From positions 6,182,096-6,246,095 of the forward strand of contig JANCRA010000030.1 of assembly GCA_024362935.1 (NCBI GenBank): a DNA stretch of 64,000 nucleotides, in the 5' to 3' direction. This DNA comes from Setophaga petechia. Taxonomy: Eukaryota; Chordata; Aves; Passeriformes; Parulidae. A program made the translations under genes and the position numbers. A model generated the notes under the pieces. That model was not told the origin of the DNA. It did not search any database and saw only the letters and a program-made list of their open reading frames with translations. The first letter of the stretch is position 1. Each line of letters opens with the position of its first letter. Shown piece after piece: positions 1 through 12,009 of this stretch.

Positions 1-2740
1 GCAGTGACAGCAAAGCCAGCCCTGGGCAGCCAGCAGTGGGAACACCCAGGTAACCTCTCCAGACAGGCACCAGGCACTATTGCAGCCTCAGCTCTAATTG
101 CCTAAAGCCAGCTCCTAATTAGTCACAGGCCAGATGGACTTGCACAACCTTCTGCTTTCCAACACCTTCCTCTCCAAGCTCCCTAAATAAGAGCAGCCCC
201 TCTGGGACACAGCCCCTGCCTGTGCATGGAGCAGGGCCATGTGTGGGTGTAGTGAAACTCTGTCTCAGGCATTTCACATCCCTGCTCCTGCCTCCCTCCA
301 CCACTGGCCTGCACTGGGGACTCACTGAGAGAAAGAAAACCTGATAGCCAGAGCTGCTTAATTTTAAATTCTCCTTTACAGTGCCTCTCTCACCTTTTCC
401 AGCACGTCAGGCAAGTCAAGGCAGGGTTAGAGTGAAGAACAGGAAGGAAATTTAAGATGTTGCTCCCCAGCTGACAGAGCTGTGCTGCTGTGGTCCCTCT
501 TCCTCCCACCCTCCAGCTGTGTGTTCCTGCCTCATCTCCTGAACCAGCAGCAGTGTTTGGGGCTGGGTCAGGGACTGAAACTAACACAAAACTGGCATTA
601 GGAAAAAGAGAACAATTTCTGCTGGTTTAGGGGGCAGAATCAAGTGCAACTGGACAACCCCTGGAACTGGGCTAAGGTGGGTGAGATCCAGGGGCCACTG
701 CAGGGCAGCAGAGCCTTGTCCTCTGAATCCCTGGAGGAGTGAATTCCCACAGGGAACTGACCTCCCTTCACTTTCTTTGGAGAAGATGCCCTTGTGGTTT
801 TTTTTGATTGTGTCCTCCCTCCTGGGGACCGGGGGTTTATTCTCTTGACAATTTGAGTTCATTATGTCCCTGCTGCAGGGCATGGAAGATTTAATCTCAC
901 CAGGGAGAGATGCCTGGGAAGATGAAGTGATGATGTAAGGATGCAAGTGCCCCATGGAGTCTTCCAGGAGGAGAAACATCCACAGGAAAACTTCTCCAGA
1001 TTCTTGGCTGATCAAATTCCAACTCCAATTTATTTATCTCTCTCTTTTGCATATCTCCATCTGCACAGCTTCTTGCACATCTCCATGGAGATGAAGGAGG
1101 CTGGATAATGCCATTCCAGCACAGCCCAGAGCTGACACAGGTTCCACCAGGTGCAGAAACCAGCACCCACCCAGCAGATGCCAGCAGGGACCTGGTCCAG
1201 CTGCCTCTGCTCAGGCCACAGCTCTGGCCTGATCCTGCTGCCTCCCTCTGCACAGCAGATCCTTCCCAAAGGACAAAGGTAAAATCCTGCATTTTAGGGA
1301 GGAGCAGCAACACCAGCCATGGGGTGCACAGAGAGGGGTCAGAGAGCACATCCACATCCTCGTGCTGGGGGTTTTCATGTTCCCTGCAGCATCTCCTGAC
1401 TCACATGTAAAATAATGCCAGCACTTGTGTGTTAGCTGAGCTCTAATTCTCTCCCTTTAAATTTAAAAATGCTGCATTTAGCCCCCAAATTGTCAGTGCC
1501 ACTTTAAACGTGCGTGTCTAAATTATCCCCTCTGTACTCCCATCCCTATAGCAGCATTATGCACAGCTCCATCTGCTCCAGTATTTCTCAGCTGTTTCCA
1601 TCCTCAATGTAATGGCCAGCTTATGCACAGCTAACAACTTCCCAGCAGAGAAGTGAAAAATTAATCCAGAGCCTGCTGTAAGTATTGGTGCTTCAGTCGG
1701 ATGAGTGATTTCTGATTATTTGGGGGTTTTTGTTTGCCAGTCACCACAGGGGTTAAAAACATGGATGTGGCAGTGGCCTGTCCCTGCCATGGAAAGTTGG
1801 GACTCTGCTGGCATCAATCGATGCAGCTCTGTGGAGGTCAGTGGGATTACATCGAGTTACACCAGCCAAAGCCTTGGCCCATCCTTTCTCCCAGGTTTGT
1901 GTCCTCTCTCTCTCTCTGTAATGGTCTGCCAACCCATGTTTCAATAGCACTGAAGAGGCCTTTCCTCCTAAATGCCTTTATTTATAGCCTTCAGATGGCA
2001 ATGAGTCTATAGAAAGAGAGTGCAGGAACAGACCAATTCCTGCTTGTGTTTGGGTAACTTTTTTTTTTTTTTAAATCAGTTAAATGTCAGTGAACCTCCT
2101 AGGGAAAAATCTTTGTTTTCATGATTTTCTAGCTAAAAGCTCTCATACATAGCTGCAGTGTTTAATTCTACCAGTTTACAGCAGCACCTACTACTCCTTT
2201 TTTTTTTCTTTTCTTTTCTTTTTTGTCCCAAAACATTCCAGCAAGGGCAGGCTGTACCAAATCCTTGTTTTAAACACAGGGAAACTCAGGTGCAGGGAAA
2301 TAAAAGGCCACACTGAGATTTGCAGCCCAGAGCAGCACTGGCAGCATCACTCTGTGCCCAGTCCCCTCTATTTCAGTGCATCTGAGCTGTATTTATATAA
2401 AGTGGACTTTTCTATTTTCCCTTTGCAGCTGGTGGCTAAAGACAGGATTCCTAAATGAGCCTGAGAATTACACATGCAAATCCCAAAGGCCTGCAATTGG
2501 GAACATCTGAGCAACAAATTGTCCTTGCTAAAGATGCTGTTGGAGCCAAGAAAGCCTACAGATTTCGGGCCTGCTGTAAATACTTTAAAAATCACAATCA
2601 GCCCTGCCTGCACTGCTGCTGTTTGCCAGGTACCAGTTTGCATCTCAGGAAACTTTCTGCTTGAGCAGAGAGGGGACACAAGGACAGGAGGGGGGCAGTT
2701 TGTCACCTGGGGCTGCCCCTCCTTCCCTCGGGTCTGTGAG

Positions 2741-2852
2741 AGGGAAGGGAAGGGAAGGGAAGGGAAGGGAAGGGAAGGGAAGGGAAGGGAAGGGAAGGGA
2801 AGGGAAGGGAAGGGAAGGGAAGGGAAGGGAAGGGAAGGGAAGGGAAGGGAAG
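2741..2852. repeat. (AGGGA)n microsatellite, about 22 units
   Basis: The pentamer AGGGA repeats essentially without interruption for about 112 bp and ends in a longer G run near 2852. The plus strand is pure purine. Each unit supplies a GGG tract separated by AA, so the array is a strong G-quadruplex and triplex candidate inside the FAM78A intron. Confidence 0.95.
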
Positions 2853-3666
2853 GGGGGCCGGGCTGTGCGTGCAGATGTTCAGGCTGTCAGGAAGGCGCTG
2901 CATTCACTCATTCCTGCTCTCCTCCCCCAGCACTCCTCATTCAGGGATTTTTTAAGCTGCCCAGACTGACCCTCAGGGGCTGAGCCAGCATCTCCCTGGC
3001 TCGGGGCACTCGGGATGAGCGGGGAGAGGATTCTCAGACCTGACCTTCCCGTCCTTCCTCCCTCAGCCCCAGAGCCTGGGCAGCATCAGCAGCTCCAGCC
3101 ACTGACCCATCTGCCAGCACAGCCAGGTTCTGTGCCCGTGGCTGGACAGACACATTTCTGCTGCACCAGGAGGCTGCACCTGTGCTGCCCAGCACCGTGA
3201 GCTGCAGAATTGCTGTTCTGTGCAGGCATTTGGGAAATCAGGTGCTGGGGCTGATTTAGCTGTGGGCCAAAGCCTGCAACGTTTGGAGAACAAGCTGGTG
3301 GGGGACTGGGGAGAGATGACTTTTCTTGGCAGGGAGGTGACATTCTGATTTGACTCATTCCTGCCTCACTATGACTGTCTGACCAGTAACACGGGGATTC
3401 CTGGTGTGCAAGCAGCCCCTGCTTTCCTCCCACCTCACACATACACCCAGCTCTTCCCTTGCACATTACCCATGAGGGAGGGTAACGTGGAATCCGCACC
3501 TGCTCCAAGGTGATGGGGATGGTTTAACTACCGAGGGGTTAAATCCAGCTTGTGCTTTCCCGTGGGCTGCCTGCTGCTGTGGGCAAAGCAAGCAGGAGGA
3601 TTCCTCCTGTGACGTTCAGTGTGCTCCCAGAGCTGGTGGGCTAGGAGCTCCCAGCCACAGCTCACT

Positions 3667-3688
3667 GCAGCAGCAGCAGCAGCAGCAG
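3667..3688. repeat. short (CAG)n trinucleotide run
   Basis: About seven CAG units are seen in the FAM78A intron. No coding context is apparent, so the glutamine/alanine runs in its open frames are probably incidental. Confidence 0.85.
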
Positions 3689-4190
3689 AGCACTCCAGGG
3701 ACGGCTCCGTGCCACAAGTGTCAGCCCTGGGCTCTCCCTGGGGCTCCTCAATGAGCACCTTTGGGATGGGGAGGGATGCAGGCAGGTCAGGAGAGCCACT
3801 CGTGTCAAACACCCATCAAAGCAGGGGTGCCTGTCGTGGCAGGGCTGCTCCCGGGGTTCCAGGAGCTCCTGTGCAGCCCAAGAGCTGTTGTGGAAGAGCT
3901 TTGCTTTTGGGTTCCTACCAGAACGACTGGATTTGCTTGGGGCTTGGGCGAATTCTCACCTGAGGAGAAGAACACCCACTGCTCTAAAAGGGCAGGGACA
4001 AGCTCTCCTGTATTTTAAACACATGGCAAAGTCTTGTGAAGTTTCAGAGGGGCTGGGTTTTTAAATATGATTATAAAAATAATAATTTTTTGGCTTAATC
4101 CACTATTTCCCAAGCAGGCCACGGTCCTGCCTCTCCCTCTTCCCGCCAGGCGAACGCACCCGCACGCGCCCTCCCCTCGGGAATACTCAC

Positions 4191-4453
4191 ATCCCCTGGT
4201 CCCCGTAGTGATTGTAGAATTCCATGTGGCTGCAGGCCTGGATCCAGCCCACGATCCAGGTCTCCTTCTTGGGGAGAGGGGGCACCAACACCTGGGCAGA
4301 GGCTCGGAAGTGAGGGGTGCGGTAGCGCAGCACCACGCTGGAGGACTCGTCAATGCTGGTGGGAATGGGATCAATGGAGGCTTTCACTTCAACCACTGAA
4401 ATGCTCTCCCGGAAAACTTTGGATTTGCAGCTAATACTCTGAATACAGCCCAT
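4191..4453 (-). CDS. FAM78A: FAM78A, first complete coding exon (partial gene)
   Basis: Minus-strand exon encoding 87 codons plus two bases from the ATG at 4451-4453. The product starts MGCIQSISCKSKVF and contains SVVLRYRTPHF and KETWIVGWIQACSHMEFYNHYGDQG. This is close to the start of vertebrate FAM78A and more divergent from its paralogue FAM78B (which has KARIRREN at the matching place). The exon ends at a consensus donor (AT|GTGAGT, intron GT at 4189-4190), splitting a Met codon. That fits the Met-Ser-Ser-Trp junction known in this family. The family has no assigned biochemical function. The same frame stays open upstream of the ATG to a splice-acceptor-like AG at 4504-4505, adding the residues LLEYPRSCVRLYSGYA. 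A longer N-terminus starting in an unseen upstream exon is therefore likely; human FAM78A is about 20 residues longer than FAM78B. The rest of the gene is left of the window. The assignment is also supported by synteny with PLPP7 and PRRC2B. Confidence 0.93.
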
Positions 4454-4503
4454 GGCATACCCCGAGTACAGTCTGACGCAGCTCCTAGGGTACTCCAGCA
4501 ATC
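4454..4503 (-). CDS. FAM78A: FAM78A exon, probable N-terminal extension
   Basis: Fifty bases upstream of the MGCIQ start are open in frame (LLEYPRSCVRLYSGYA plus two phase bases). They are bounded by a pyrimidine-rich AG (minus strand CTAATATTCCCCAG, AG at 4504-4505). A stop codon lies in the same frame just beyond, at 4514-4516, as expected for intron. Whether this is coding or 5' UTR depends on an upstream exon that I could not place. Confidence 0.6.
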
Positions 4504-4505
4504 CT

Positions 4506-5159
4506 GGGGAATATTAGGCATTGAAATTGTCTGGTGCTAGATCAATTACAGATCTTCTTGGTTTGTAATTTCAAAACTGATATCCATAGGATAGAAAATT
4601 CATCACGTAAAGCCTTGATTCGAATATCTCTCTTACAAGTACTGCTTCTATTTTTGAGGTTAGCTGCGCTTCAGAAGCAAAAGGGCCTTTAAAATTTTTC
4701 CCCTTTTAATGACCCATTAAATCTCTTGCTCAAACAGTCTTTGGGTTAAAAAAAAGTCTCTTGAGTTCAATAAATAAAGGTGGTGTTCTTAGCTGATATA
4801 TTTAGTCCTTCCTTTGCTCAGATGCAGTCTGTCATTCACCATCAAACATAGGACTAGCCGGTATTTCCCTTTATTCTTTGGATGAAAAGCAGAATGTTGA
4901 TAGACACATCTATATAAATAATGAAATAGTTTTTAGCCCCAGCTTGTCACAACCGGTGTGGATTTCCACTTCCTGACTTGCAGTTGTTCATAACTTCCTT
5001 TCGCACAAAATTACAATAATAACAGAAAGAAACGACGGCTGGAAAATGCAAAAAGTCGCCAAATCTCCGATTCTGGAGGCTCCTCCGCCAGCGATGTCTG
5101 GGCTTTGGGGATTAATTTTTTTTCCTTTTTTTTCCTATTCCCCTTAGAAATAGCCGGAC
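4506..5159. other. FAM78A 5' intron or leader, no gene seen
   Basis: AT-rich sequence between the FAM78A coding exon and the CpG island. It is the presumed first intron of FAM78A on the minus strand. I see no coding similarity, repeat or RNA gene here. Confidence 0.5.
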
Positions 5160-6060
5160 GCAGAGGGAAGCGAGCGCGGTGCCGGTGGGGCCGGCGGCTC
5201 CGGGAGCGCAGCGGGGCAGGCGGCGATGGAGCCTCCCCCGCGCCCGCCGGGGCCGCGCCGCTCCGCGCCCGCTCAGCGCCGCGGCACCGCCGCCCGTGAC
5301 ATCCCCCGCCACGCACCGGCCGGGGGGCGCCGCTCCCCTTCCTCCTCCTCCTCCTCCTTTCTCCTCCTCGGCGAGCGGCTCCGCACGGGTGTCCGACCTT
5401 CCTCCTCCTCCTCCTCCTCCTGCTGCCGCTGCTGCTGCCGCCGCTCCGGGGCTCGCCGGCTCAGCCGGCGGGGCTCATGGGCGGACGGCGGGGCTGCCCC
5501 GCACACGCGTGGGCCCCGCAGGGCGTCACAGCATCGCGGGGAGCCGCGGCGAGCCCCGGCCGCGCCGCCGAGCCCCGGCTCCTGCGCTGCGGGGGCGAGC
5601 AGCGGCGCGGGGCGGCGGGGGGGAGGCTCCTTCCTCTTCTTCTTCTTCTTCTTCTCTCGCTGGGTTTTTTTTCCCCTTCGCCTCTTTGCTGGCTGCCCGG
5701 GGAGGTGAGCGGAGCAGGATCGGTGCCTCCGCCTCCCGGCTGCCGCAGGCTTCCTCTCCCGCAATACATTCGGGCACCCGGGGCTCAGCCTCGCCGGGGG
5801 CGCGGGGGGGCGCGGGGGGGCTCCCGCTCCGCTCGCCGCCGCAGCATCAGAAAGGCAGCGGGGTCAAACTTTGCGGGAACTCGCTCGCAGCCCCTCGGCG
5901 TCCCCGGGCGTGCCCCGCCGGCTGCCCGGGCAGGGAGCGCCGCATGCCCGAGGCTCCCGCGGCCCCGGCGGCGGCACCGGCTGCGGCTCCGGGCCCCCCC
6001 CGCCGCCCTGTCCTCCCTCCTTCGCCCAGTCCCATCCCTCCCCCTGTATTTCGCTTTTAA
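5160..6060. promoter_or_regulatory. FAM78A: CpG island, probable FAM78A promoter
   Basis: About 900 bp of very GC-rich, CpG-dense sequence containing GC boxes, (TCC)n runs at 5338-5357 and 5399-5421, a (CTT)n run near 5630-5653, and G-runs near 5800-5822. It lies 0.7 kb upstream (minus strand) of the FAM78A coding exon and 5 kb from PLPP7, whose own promoter looks tissue-specific. FAM78A is therefore the best match. The long open frames through it on both strands come from the lack of stop codons in GC-rich DNA. The exact start site and first exon were not resolved. Confidence 0.7.
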
Positions 6061-8565
6061 ACTGCAGCTGTTGAGGCTAAACCTCCTTTGCAAAAAAACA
6101 GCATTTCCTCCCACATGTCCGCGAATTGTGGGTAATGTAGTTTTTTTTTATTTTACAAACGCCTTCCCCTCCCCCTTTATTATTATTATTATCTTTCAAT
6201 TTCGCTGCAATGTCCTTTTTCTTGGGTTTTCAGATTAAGATTTTCCTCTCCCGCCTGGGTAGATTTGGTGCCAACCAAAGGGCACCAGAGGGGATGGTCT
6301 CCCTATTTGCAGAACCTGTAGCCCTGGGCTGGATGGGCTGTGGTTCCAGCAAGGAATAATGTAAAGCTGTCCATAGCAGCAATGAGACTCGGGAGCAGCT
6401 GGAACAGGCAGTGAGAAGCGTCTGAGGCAGCAGTGGCCTGTGGGAAAGTTGTAAACTTCTATTACAGGCAGTTTTAAGGGTAATGTTGCCAGCTGGTCCT
6501 GCTGGCCATCAGCTGGCTGAGGATCTGAGCACCAGGGAGGTGAAATTTTTGGCTTTTCAGCAATAGCTGCAGGACATCAGGCATTGGGTGAGTGTGTCCT
6601 CTGTCACTTGTTTCTAAAAAGGAAACCTGGGGGAATGAGAGGTAAAAATCTCTTTGCGGGTGCTGCTTGTGGTGCGGCACAGCAGTGCAGGGCTGCTGTA
6701 AATGTCTTTTAGTCCTTCCCACCCTGCACTCTCAGCAGGCTGGATTAGCCCTTAGCAGGTAGGACAGACCTGAGCTACCAGGCTAACAAGCAAATGCCAC
6801 AGGATGAGGGGAGGCAGATTTGTTCCTTTCCACCCCCACCAAATGGAAAAAACACAGCTTATTGTGATGTTTTTCCTCCTCACGTGTTTCTCGAAGCATT
6901 GAGAAGTATTTATTTTAAACTTCCCAGTTGCTGTGAAAGGCACAATTTAGTCACTAATCCTGTGACAGAGAGAATCACTAAGAACCTGCTCAAGTTACAA
7001 GGCACTTACTATCGTGTAGTACCAGGAAGAATGAAATTAGCATCTTCCGAATGAAATATCCAGCAGCCTCCAGAAGGTGCTGAAATCCTTTGACATTTCC
7101 AAGACTCTTTCACACTTTTCAAACAAGCTTGTCACAGTTTCCCAGAGCATCCTGAGCCTGGTGAAACTGCATATTCTGCGCCTCTAGTTCCACTGAAGCT
7201 TCAGCCAGGTCTTACTTCAACTTGGCTGTCTCTGGTCAACTAGGAAATTGCATTATCTCACTCTAATTAAATCAGCTCTTCAGCTGGAGTTTTTGTTGGG
7301 GTTTGGTCGTGCCTGTCTCCATCAGGGCTGCTGTGAGTGATTAAGGCATTAGCACATCACATCCAGGTTTGTTTTGTCCCTGGAAGAATCCCGTGCAGGG
7401 TTTGCTGGATGCACTTTGGCCAGAGGTTGGGATGCACCAGCGCTGCCAGTGAATCACAGAGAAAAGGGACGGGGCTGTCACTGCCGTCCCACCCACACCC
7501 CAGCGCGGTTTTCCTGGCCATGCTGGCCGCTGGAATTGTGGAATTGTGCGGGAATTGTGGCCGGCAGCCCCGCAGGCAGGGTGGGCAGGGCTGAGCACAG
7601 CCGAGCTGAGCAAGGGGACGCACGGAGCCTGCCGGATCTGTCTGTCTGTCTGTCTGGGCGTTCTCCCGGGTGCTGGATGACCCCTGTGGATCATGTGTCA
7701 GGACTGGAATAGCCCCGCCGAGCAGGGAGCCTGTCTGCAGGGATATTTATAAACCCGGGGTTAGTTTTATGGGATGGGGCTTGTCATGGCCTCAGTGGGA
7801 TCAGGGATTTTTCCCTCCCGAGCTCAGTTTCCCCAGCTGGGACTGTCAGTGACAGCCCACCCTGCTGCTGGACAGACCAGGCAATTTTCCTTTCCCATTC
7901 CAGCACTGACAGGGCATTTGCTGGCACTGCATCCATCCCACGCTGCCCTTCCTCCTCAGGACTGGGGCTGGAGTCTCATGGGGAGGCTGGGGCACAGAAA
8001 TTCCCTCCTATCAGTGTCAGCAGAAGAGACAGGCACCAGATTAAAATCACTCCCAGGGCTTTCAAGGTATTTTTTAACCCCTGACAGCTTCTGAGGAACG
8101 AGTTCAGTTGTAGCTGAGCATCCCCAGCACAGCCTGGGTGGGGGTCTCCCTGTTTCTGCAGGGTCCTGGCCTCCAGTGCCTTTATCCCTGTGCCCACTGA
8201 TGTTTGCAGAGCCCCACATTTGCACAGAGTGGGAAAATCCAGGAGGCCGTGCACGGGGAGGTGATGGGTACAGCCAGGTGGAGGCAGTGCTGATGGTTCT
8301 CTGGCTGGCCCATGCCAGGCAGGCTGAGATTTCCATGTGCTGGGCAGTGGGGTGAGGGCAGGCAGGTGGGCATGGGGTGCTGGCTGCCCTGGTAGTGGCA
8401 GCACAGCCAGGGACCAGGCAGGAGCTGCTGGGTGTGGGTGATGTGGCAGTTCCTGAGTGATTTAAGGGCTGCCACAGCCCCACGTGGTACCTGAGCCAGG
8501 GGAGGTTGTGTTTATGGGCTGGGTGAGGGTGCCTGAGAAGGGAACAAGCTCTTCCTCCCACTGGG
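6061..8565. other. Intergenic, FAM78A-PLPP7, no gene seen
   Basis: Non-coding sequence between the divergent genes. It contains a short (TCTG)n run at about 7637-7656 and a degenerate GGAATTGTG repeat near 7530-7560. No recognisable open frame or RNA gene was found. Confidence 0.6.
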
Positions 8566-9072
8566 ATCACAGAATCACATGGTTTGGGTTGGAAGGGACC
8601 TTTAAATGTCATTTAGTCCAACTCTCAGCCATTGGCAGGGTCACCTTCCACTATCCCAGGCTGCTCCATGCCCTGTCCTTGAACACCTCCAGGGATGGGG
8701 CAGCCACAGCTTCTTTGGGAACCCGTGCCAGGGCCCCACCACCCTCATTTATTGTACAAAATGCCTTCCCAATATCCCATCTGCTCTCTGTCAGGGTGAA
8801 GCCAGCCCTGTCACTCCATTTCCACTCTGGAGCCCCTTTAGGCATTGGAAGGAGCTCTAAGGTCTCCCTGGAGCCTTCTCCTCTCCTCCCCCCAGCTCTC
8901 CCAGCCTGGCTCCAGGGCAGAATTGCTTCAGCTCCTGGAGCATCTCCCTGGCCTCCTGTGGACTCCCTCCAACAGCTCCAGGTCCCTCCTGTGCTGGGGA
9001 CCCCAAGCTGGATGCAGTGCTCCAGGTGGGGGCTCACCAGAGCAGAGGGGCAGAATCACCTCCCCTGACCAG
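8566..9072 (-). mobile_element. CR1 LINE fragment (3' end, minus orientation)
   Basis: The left edge carries the inverted CR1 terminal octamer (ATCACAGAAT), followed by GGTTTGGGTTGGAAGGGACC, the diagnostic 3' end of chicken-repeat-1 elements read in reverse. The following blocks (AACACCTCCAGGGATGGGGC, AAGGTCTCCCTGGAGCCTTCT) match the avian CR1 consensus as I know it. The element is 5'-truncated and has no intact reverse transcriptase. Its presence is diagnostic of a sauropsid genome. Confidence 0.93.
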
Positions 9073-9729
9073 GGATAAGTTCCAGGAGGGCATGAATCAG
9101 GAATAAATTGATGTACAATATTTTCCCTTAAAGGAGGAAAATATGAACAAAGCTCAGGACCTCAGACACTTGCTTGTCCAAGCACTGGTGCCACCTGGAT
9201 GGTGTGTCACTCACATGGGCACAGCCTGGATGCACAGTTCACTGAGGGAATTTTGAGCTATGTATAAAAGCGCAAAGAAAATGTAAAAAATTTGTTGTTA
9301 TCTTTGGAAGCCTGAAAATCACCTTTAATTTAGTACTTAAACTCCCCACTGCAGTTTGGACAAGACCTTTAAAGACACCTGGGTGCCCAATTCCCAGGGT
9401 TACCTGTGCATCCACTGACCTCTGTAACTGGACAGTTGTGTAGACAAATGTCACTGGCACCAAGAGCTGTGGCTGTTCTGCTCCTCAATGTAACATCCAT
9501 CTTCAGTTCTCCACCCACGGGGGATTTCCAGCCTATTTGCATAGGAATAATCCTGTTCCAGGAGCCTGGGGGTGCTGTGGAGAGCCCATTGTGCAGGGGA
9601 GGTGCTGGCAGGGCAGGTGCCTGGCTCAGGGGGTGCTGCAGCTGAGCTGTCACCCTGCAGGCAGGAGGAATGACATGGGTGGTGTGTCCCAGGGGTGCTG
9701 GAGGCTCAGAGCCACACAGCTGCTGCTCA
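9073..9729. other. Intergenic, no gene seen
   Basis: Unique-looking sequence between the CR1 copy and the 53-bp minisatellite. No coding or RNA signal was recognised. Confidence 0.5.
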
Positions 9730-10105
9730 GGGATGCAGGATGATCCTTCAGCCCATGAGCTGGAGCTGCAGGGATGCTCCCAGGGATGCAGGATGATCCT
9801 TCAGCCCGGGAACTGGTGCTGCAGGGATGCTCCCAGGGATGCAGGATGATCCTTCAGCCCATGAGCTGGAGCTGCAGGGATGCTCCCAGGGGTGCAGGAT
9901 GATCCTTCAGACTTGTGAACTGGAGCTGCAGGGATGCTCCCAGGGATGCAGGATGATCCTTCAGCCCATGAGCTGGAGCTGCAGGGATGCTCCCAGGGAT
10001 GCAGGATGATCCTTCAGCCCATGAGCTGGAGCTGCAGGGATGCTCCCAGGGATGCAGGATGATCCTTCAGCCCATGAACTGGAGCTGCAGGGATGCTCCC
10101 AGGGC
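9730..10105. repeat. 53-bp minisatellite, about 7 copies
   Basis: The unit begins GGGATGCAGGATGATCCTTC and recurs at about 9730, 9783, 9836, 9889, 9943, 9996 and 10049 (one unit is 54 bp). Copies differ at a few positions. Because 53 is not a multiple of three and the unit lacks stops in the open frame, small repetitive open frames appear. They are not taken as genes. Confidence 0.95.
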
Positions 10106-10382
10106 CATGGGTGTCTCAGGGGGGTCTGCAGGGAGGTGGGAGGTGACAGTGGTGGAGGACAGCGTGCATGGCAGGAGGGACAGGAGGGACAGCAGGTGTT
10201 CCCTGCCCTCCCTGGGGCCTGGCAGAGCCTCCCTCCCCTCCGTGCTGCTGGGGCCAGTGGCTGTGCTGCTGTCAGGGCACACAGCAGTGGCTGTCACCTG
10301 CTGTCAGCCCGGGCTGTGCTGGCTGGGGACACGGCGGGGACACGTGCGGTATCGAGGCCACGCAGCGCCAGGGCAGGAGGGT

Positions 10383-10440
10383 GGGAATTGAAGGAGGATG
10401 GGAATTGAAGGAGCATGGGAATTGAAGGAGGATGGGAATT
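10383..10440. repeat. 17-bp tandem repeat, about 3.4 copies
   Basis: GGGAATTGAAGGAGGAT repeats with period 17 starting at 10383, 10400, 10417 and 10434. Confidence 0.9.
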
Positions 10441-10992
10441 CATCAGCAGCTCCTTCCAGGCTAATCAGGAGGCAGGTGATGCTTCTCCGGGGTGAGTGAT
10501 GGAAAAGGCAGGGAGGGTGGGTTCAGGGGTGCTTTGAAGGGTATCTGTGCCAAGGGGGTATTTAGGGTGCCCAGGTATGGGGGGGAGAAGTTGAAGAACA
10601 GATTAATCAGGAAGATTTGGGGAAGAGCCCCTTGAGGGGAGGTGCCTGGGTGACACCTGGTCGTGGTGCTGCAAAGCCAGGCAGCACAGCCCCCCACGGG
10701 TGCCCTGAGGAGGGAGGGGGATGCCATCATCCCCAGCTCTGACTCTGGCACTGAAATGTGAATTGCTGCACAAAAAGAACTACGTTTCCCAGTTTCCCTT
10801 GCAGCCCAGGGGAATAAGCAATTGGAAGATTTAAATAGACCAGGCCAGAAGCAACCAACCTTTGGCACAATGTTTTTCCCTCCTCTTCTTCGTATCTATT
10901 GGCTGTCCAACCTTTTTCCCTGGCACTGGAGTGGCTGCCAAGCCTGGCATTAATTTTCCTTCCAAGCTTGCTAGGCCCATGAAGTAAACAGC

Positions 10993-11025
10993 CATGTGCA
11001 TTCCTTACTCTATATTTAACAGCTG
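10993..11025 (+). promoter_or_regulatory. PLPP7: PLPP7 muscle-type promoter module (E-box, MCAT, MEF2, E-box)
   Basis: Within 33 bp lie an E-box CATGTG (10993-10998), an M-CAT/TEAD site CATTCCT (10999-11005), a consensus MEF2 site CTATATTTAA (11010-11019) and an abutting MyoD-class E-box CAGCTG (11020-11025). The MEF2 site could double as a TATA element (TATATTTA). The module lies about 160 bp upstream of the PLPP7 start codon, consistent with a start site near 11040-11050. PLPP7/NET39 is known as a muscle-enriched gene. The motif matches are direct; their function is inferred. Confidence 0.65.
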
Positions 11026-11172
11026 CAGTCTGTGCTGGGGGCAACTGCAACAGAGGGGAACCTTTGTAGCTTCCCAAATTCACAGCTTGTGAGGGTGGGA
11101 GTGGGGGAAGCTTTCTGCAGGGAGAAGAGGGATTTCTCTCCTTGCCGGTATTTGCAAAGCAGGTTGCGTTAA

Positions 11173-12009
<837 letters not shown>

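Larger units (their letters stand above)
1..4190 (-). other. FAM78A: FAM78A intron (5' part as transcribed)
   Basis: This stretch lies downstream, on the minus strand, of the splice donor at 4189-4190 that closes the FAM78A exon. The next FAM78A coding exon should begin with the conserved SSWELPELR-type segment and was not found in any minus-strand frame here, so it must lie left of base 1. The intron holds an (AGGGA)n array at 2741-2852 and a short (CAG)n run at 3667-3688. Short open frames are present but none resembles a known protein. Confidence 0.7.

Noticed and set aside
4191..4453. FAM78B as the identity of the minus-strand exon
   Set aside because: The residues after MGCIQSI (SCKSKVFRESISVVEV) fit FAM78A, not FAM78B (TCKARIRREN type), and synteny supports FAM78A.
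5179..6238. Several long open frames on both strands in the first CpG island
   Set aside because: GC-rich sequence has few stop codons. The products are low-complexity Ala/Arg/Pro/Gly with no conserved motif, and frames on both strands overlap.
9827..10425. Repetitive plus-strand open frames in the 53-bp minisatellite (LPGMQDDPSAHELELQGCSQ type)
   Set aside because: They are translations of a tandem repeat with frame cycling, with no gene context.
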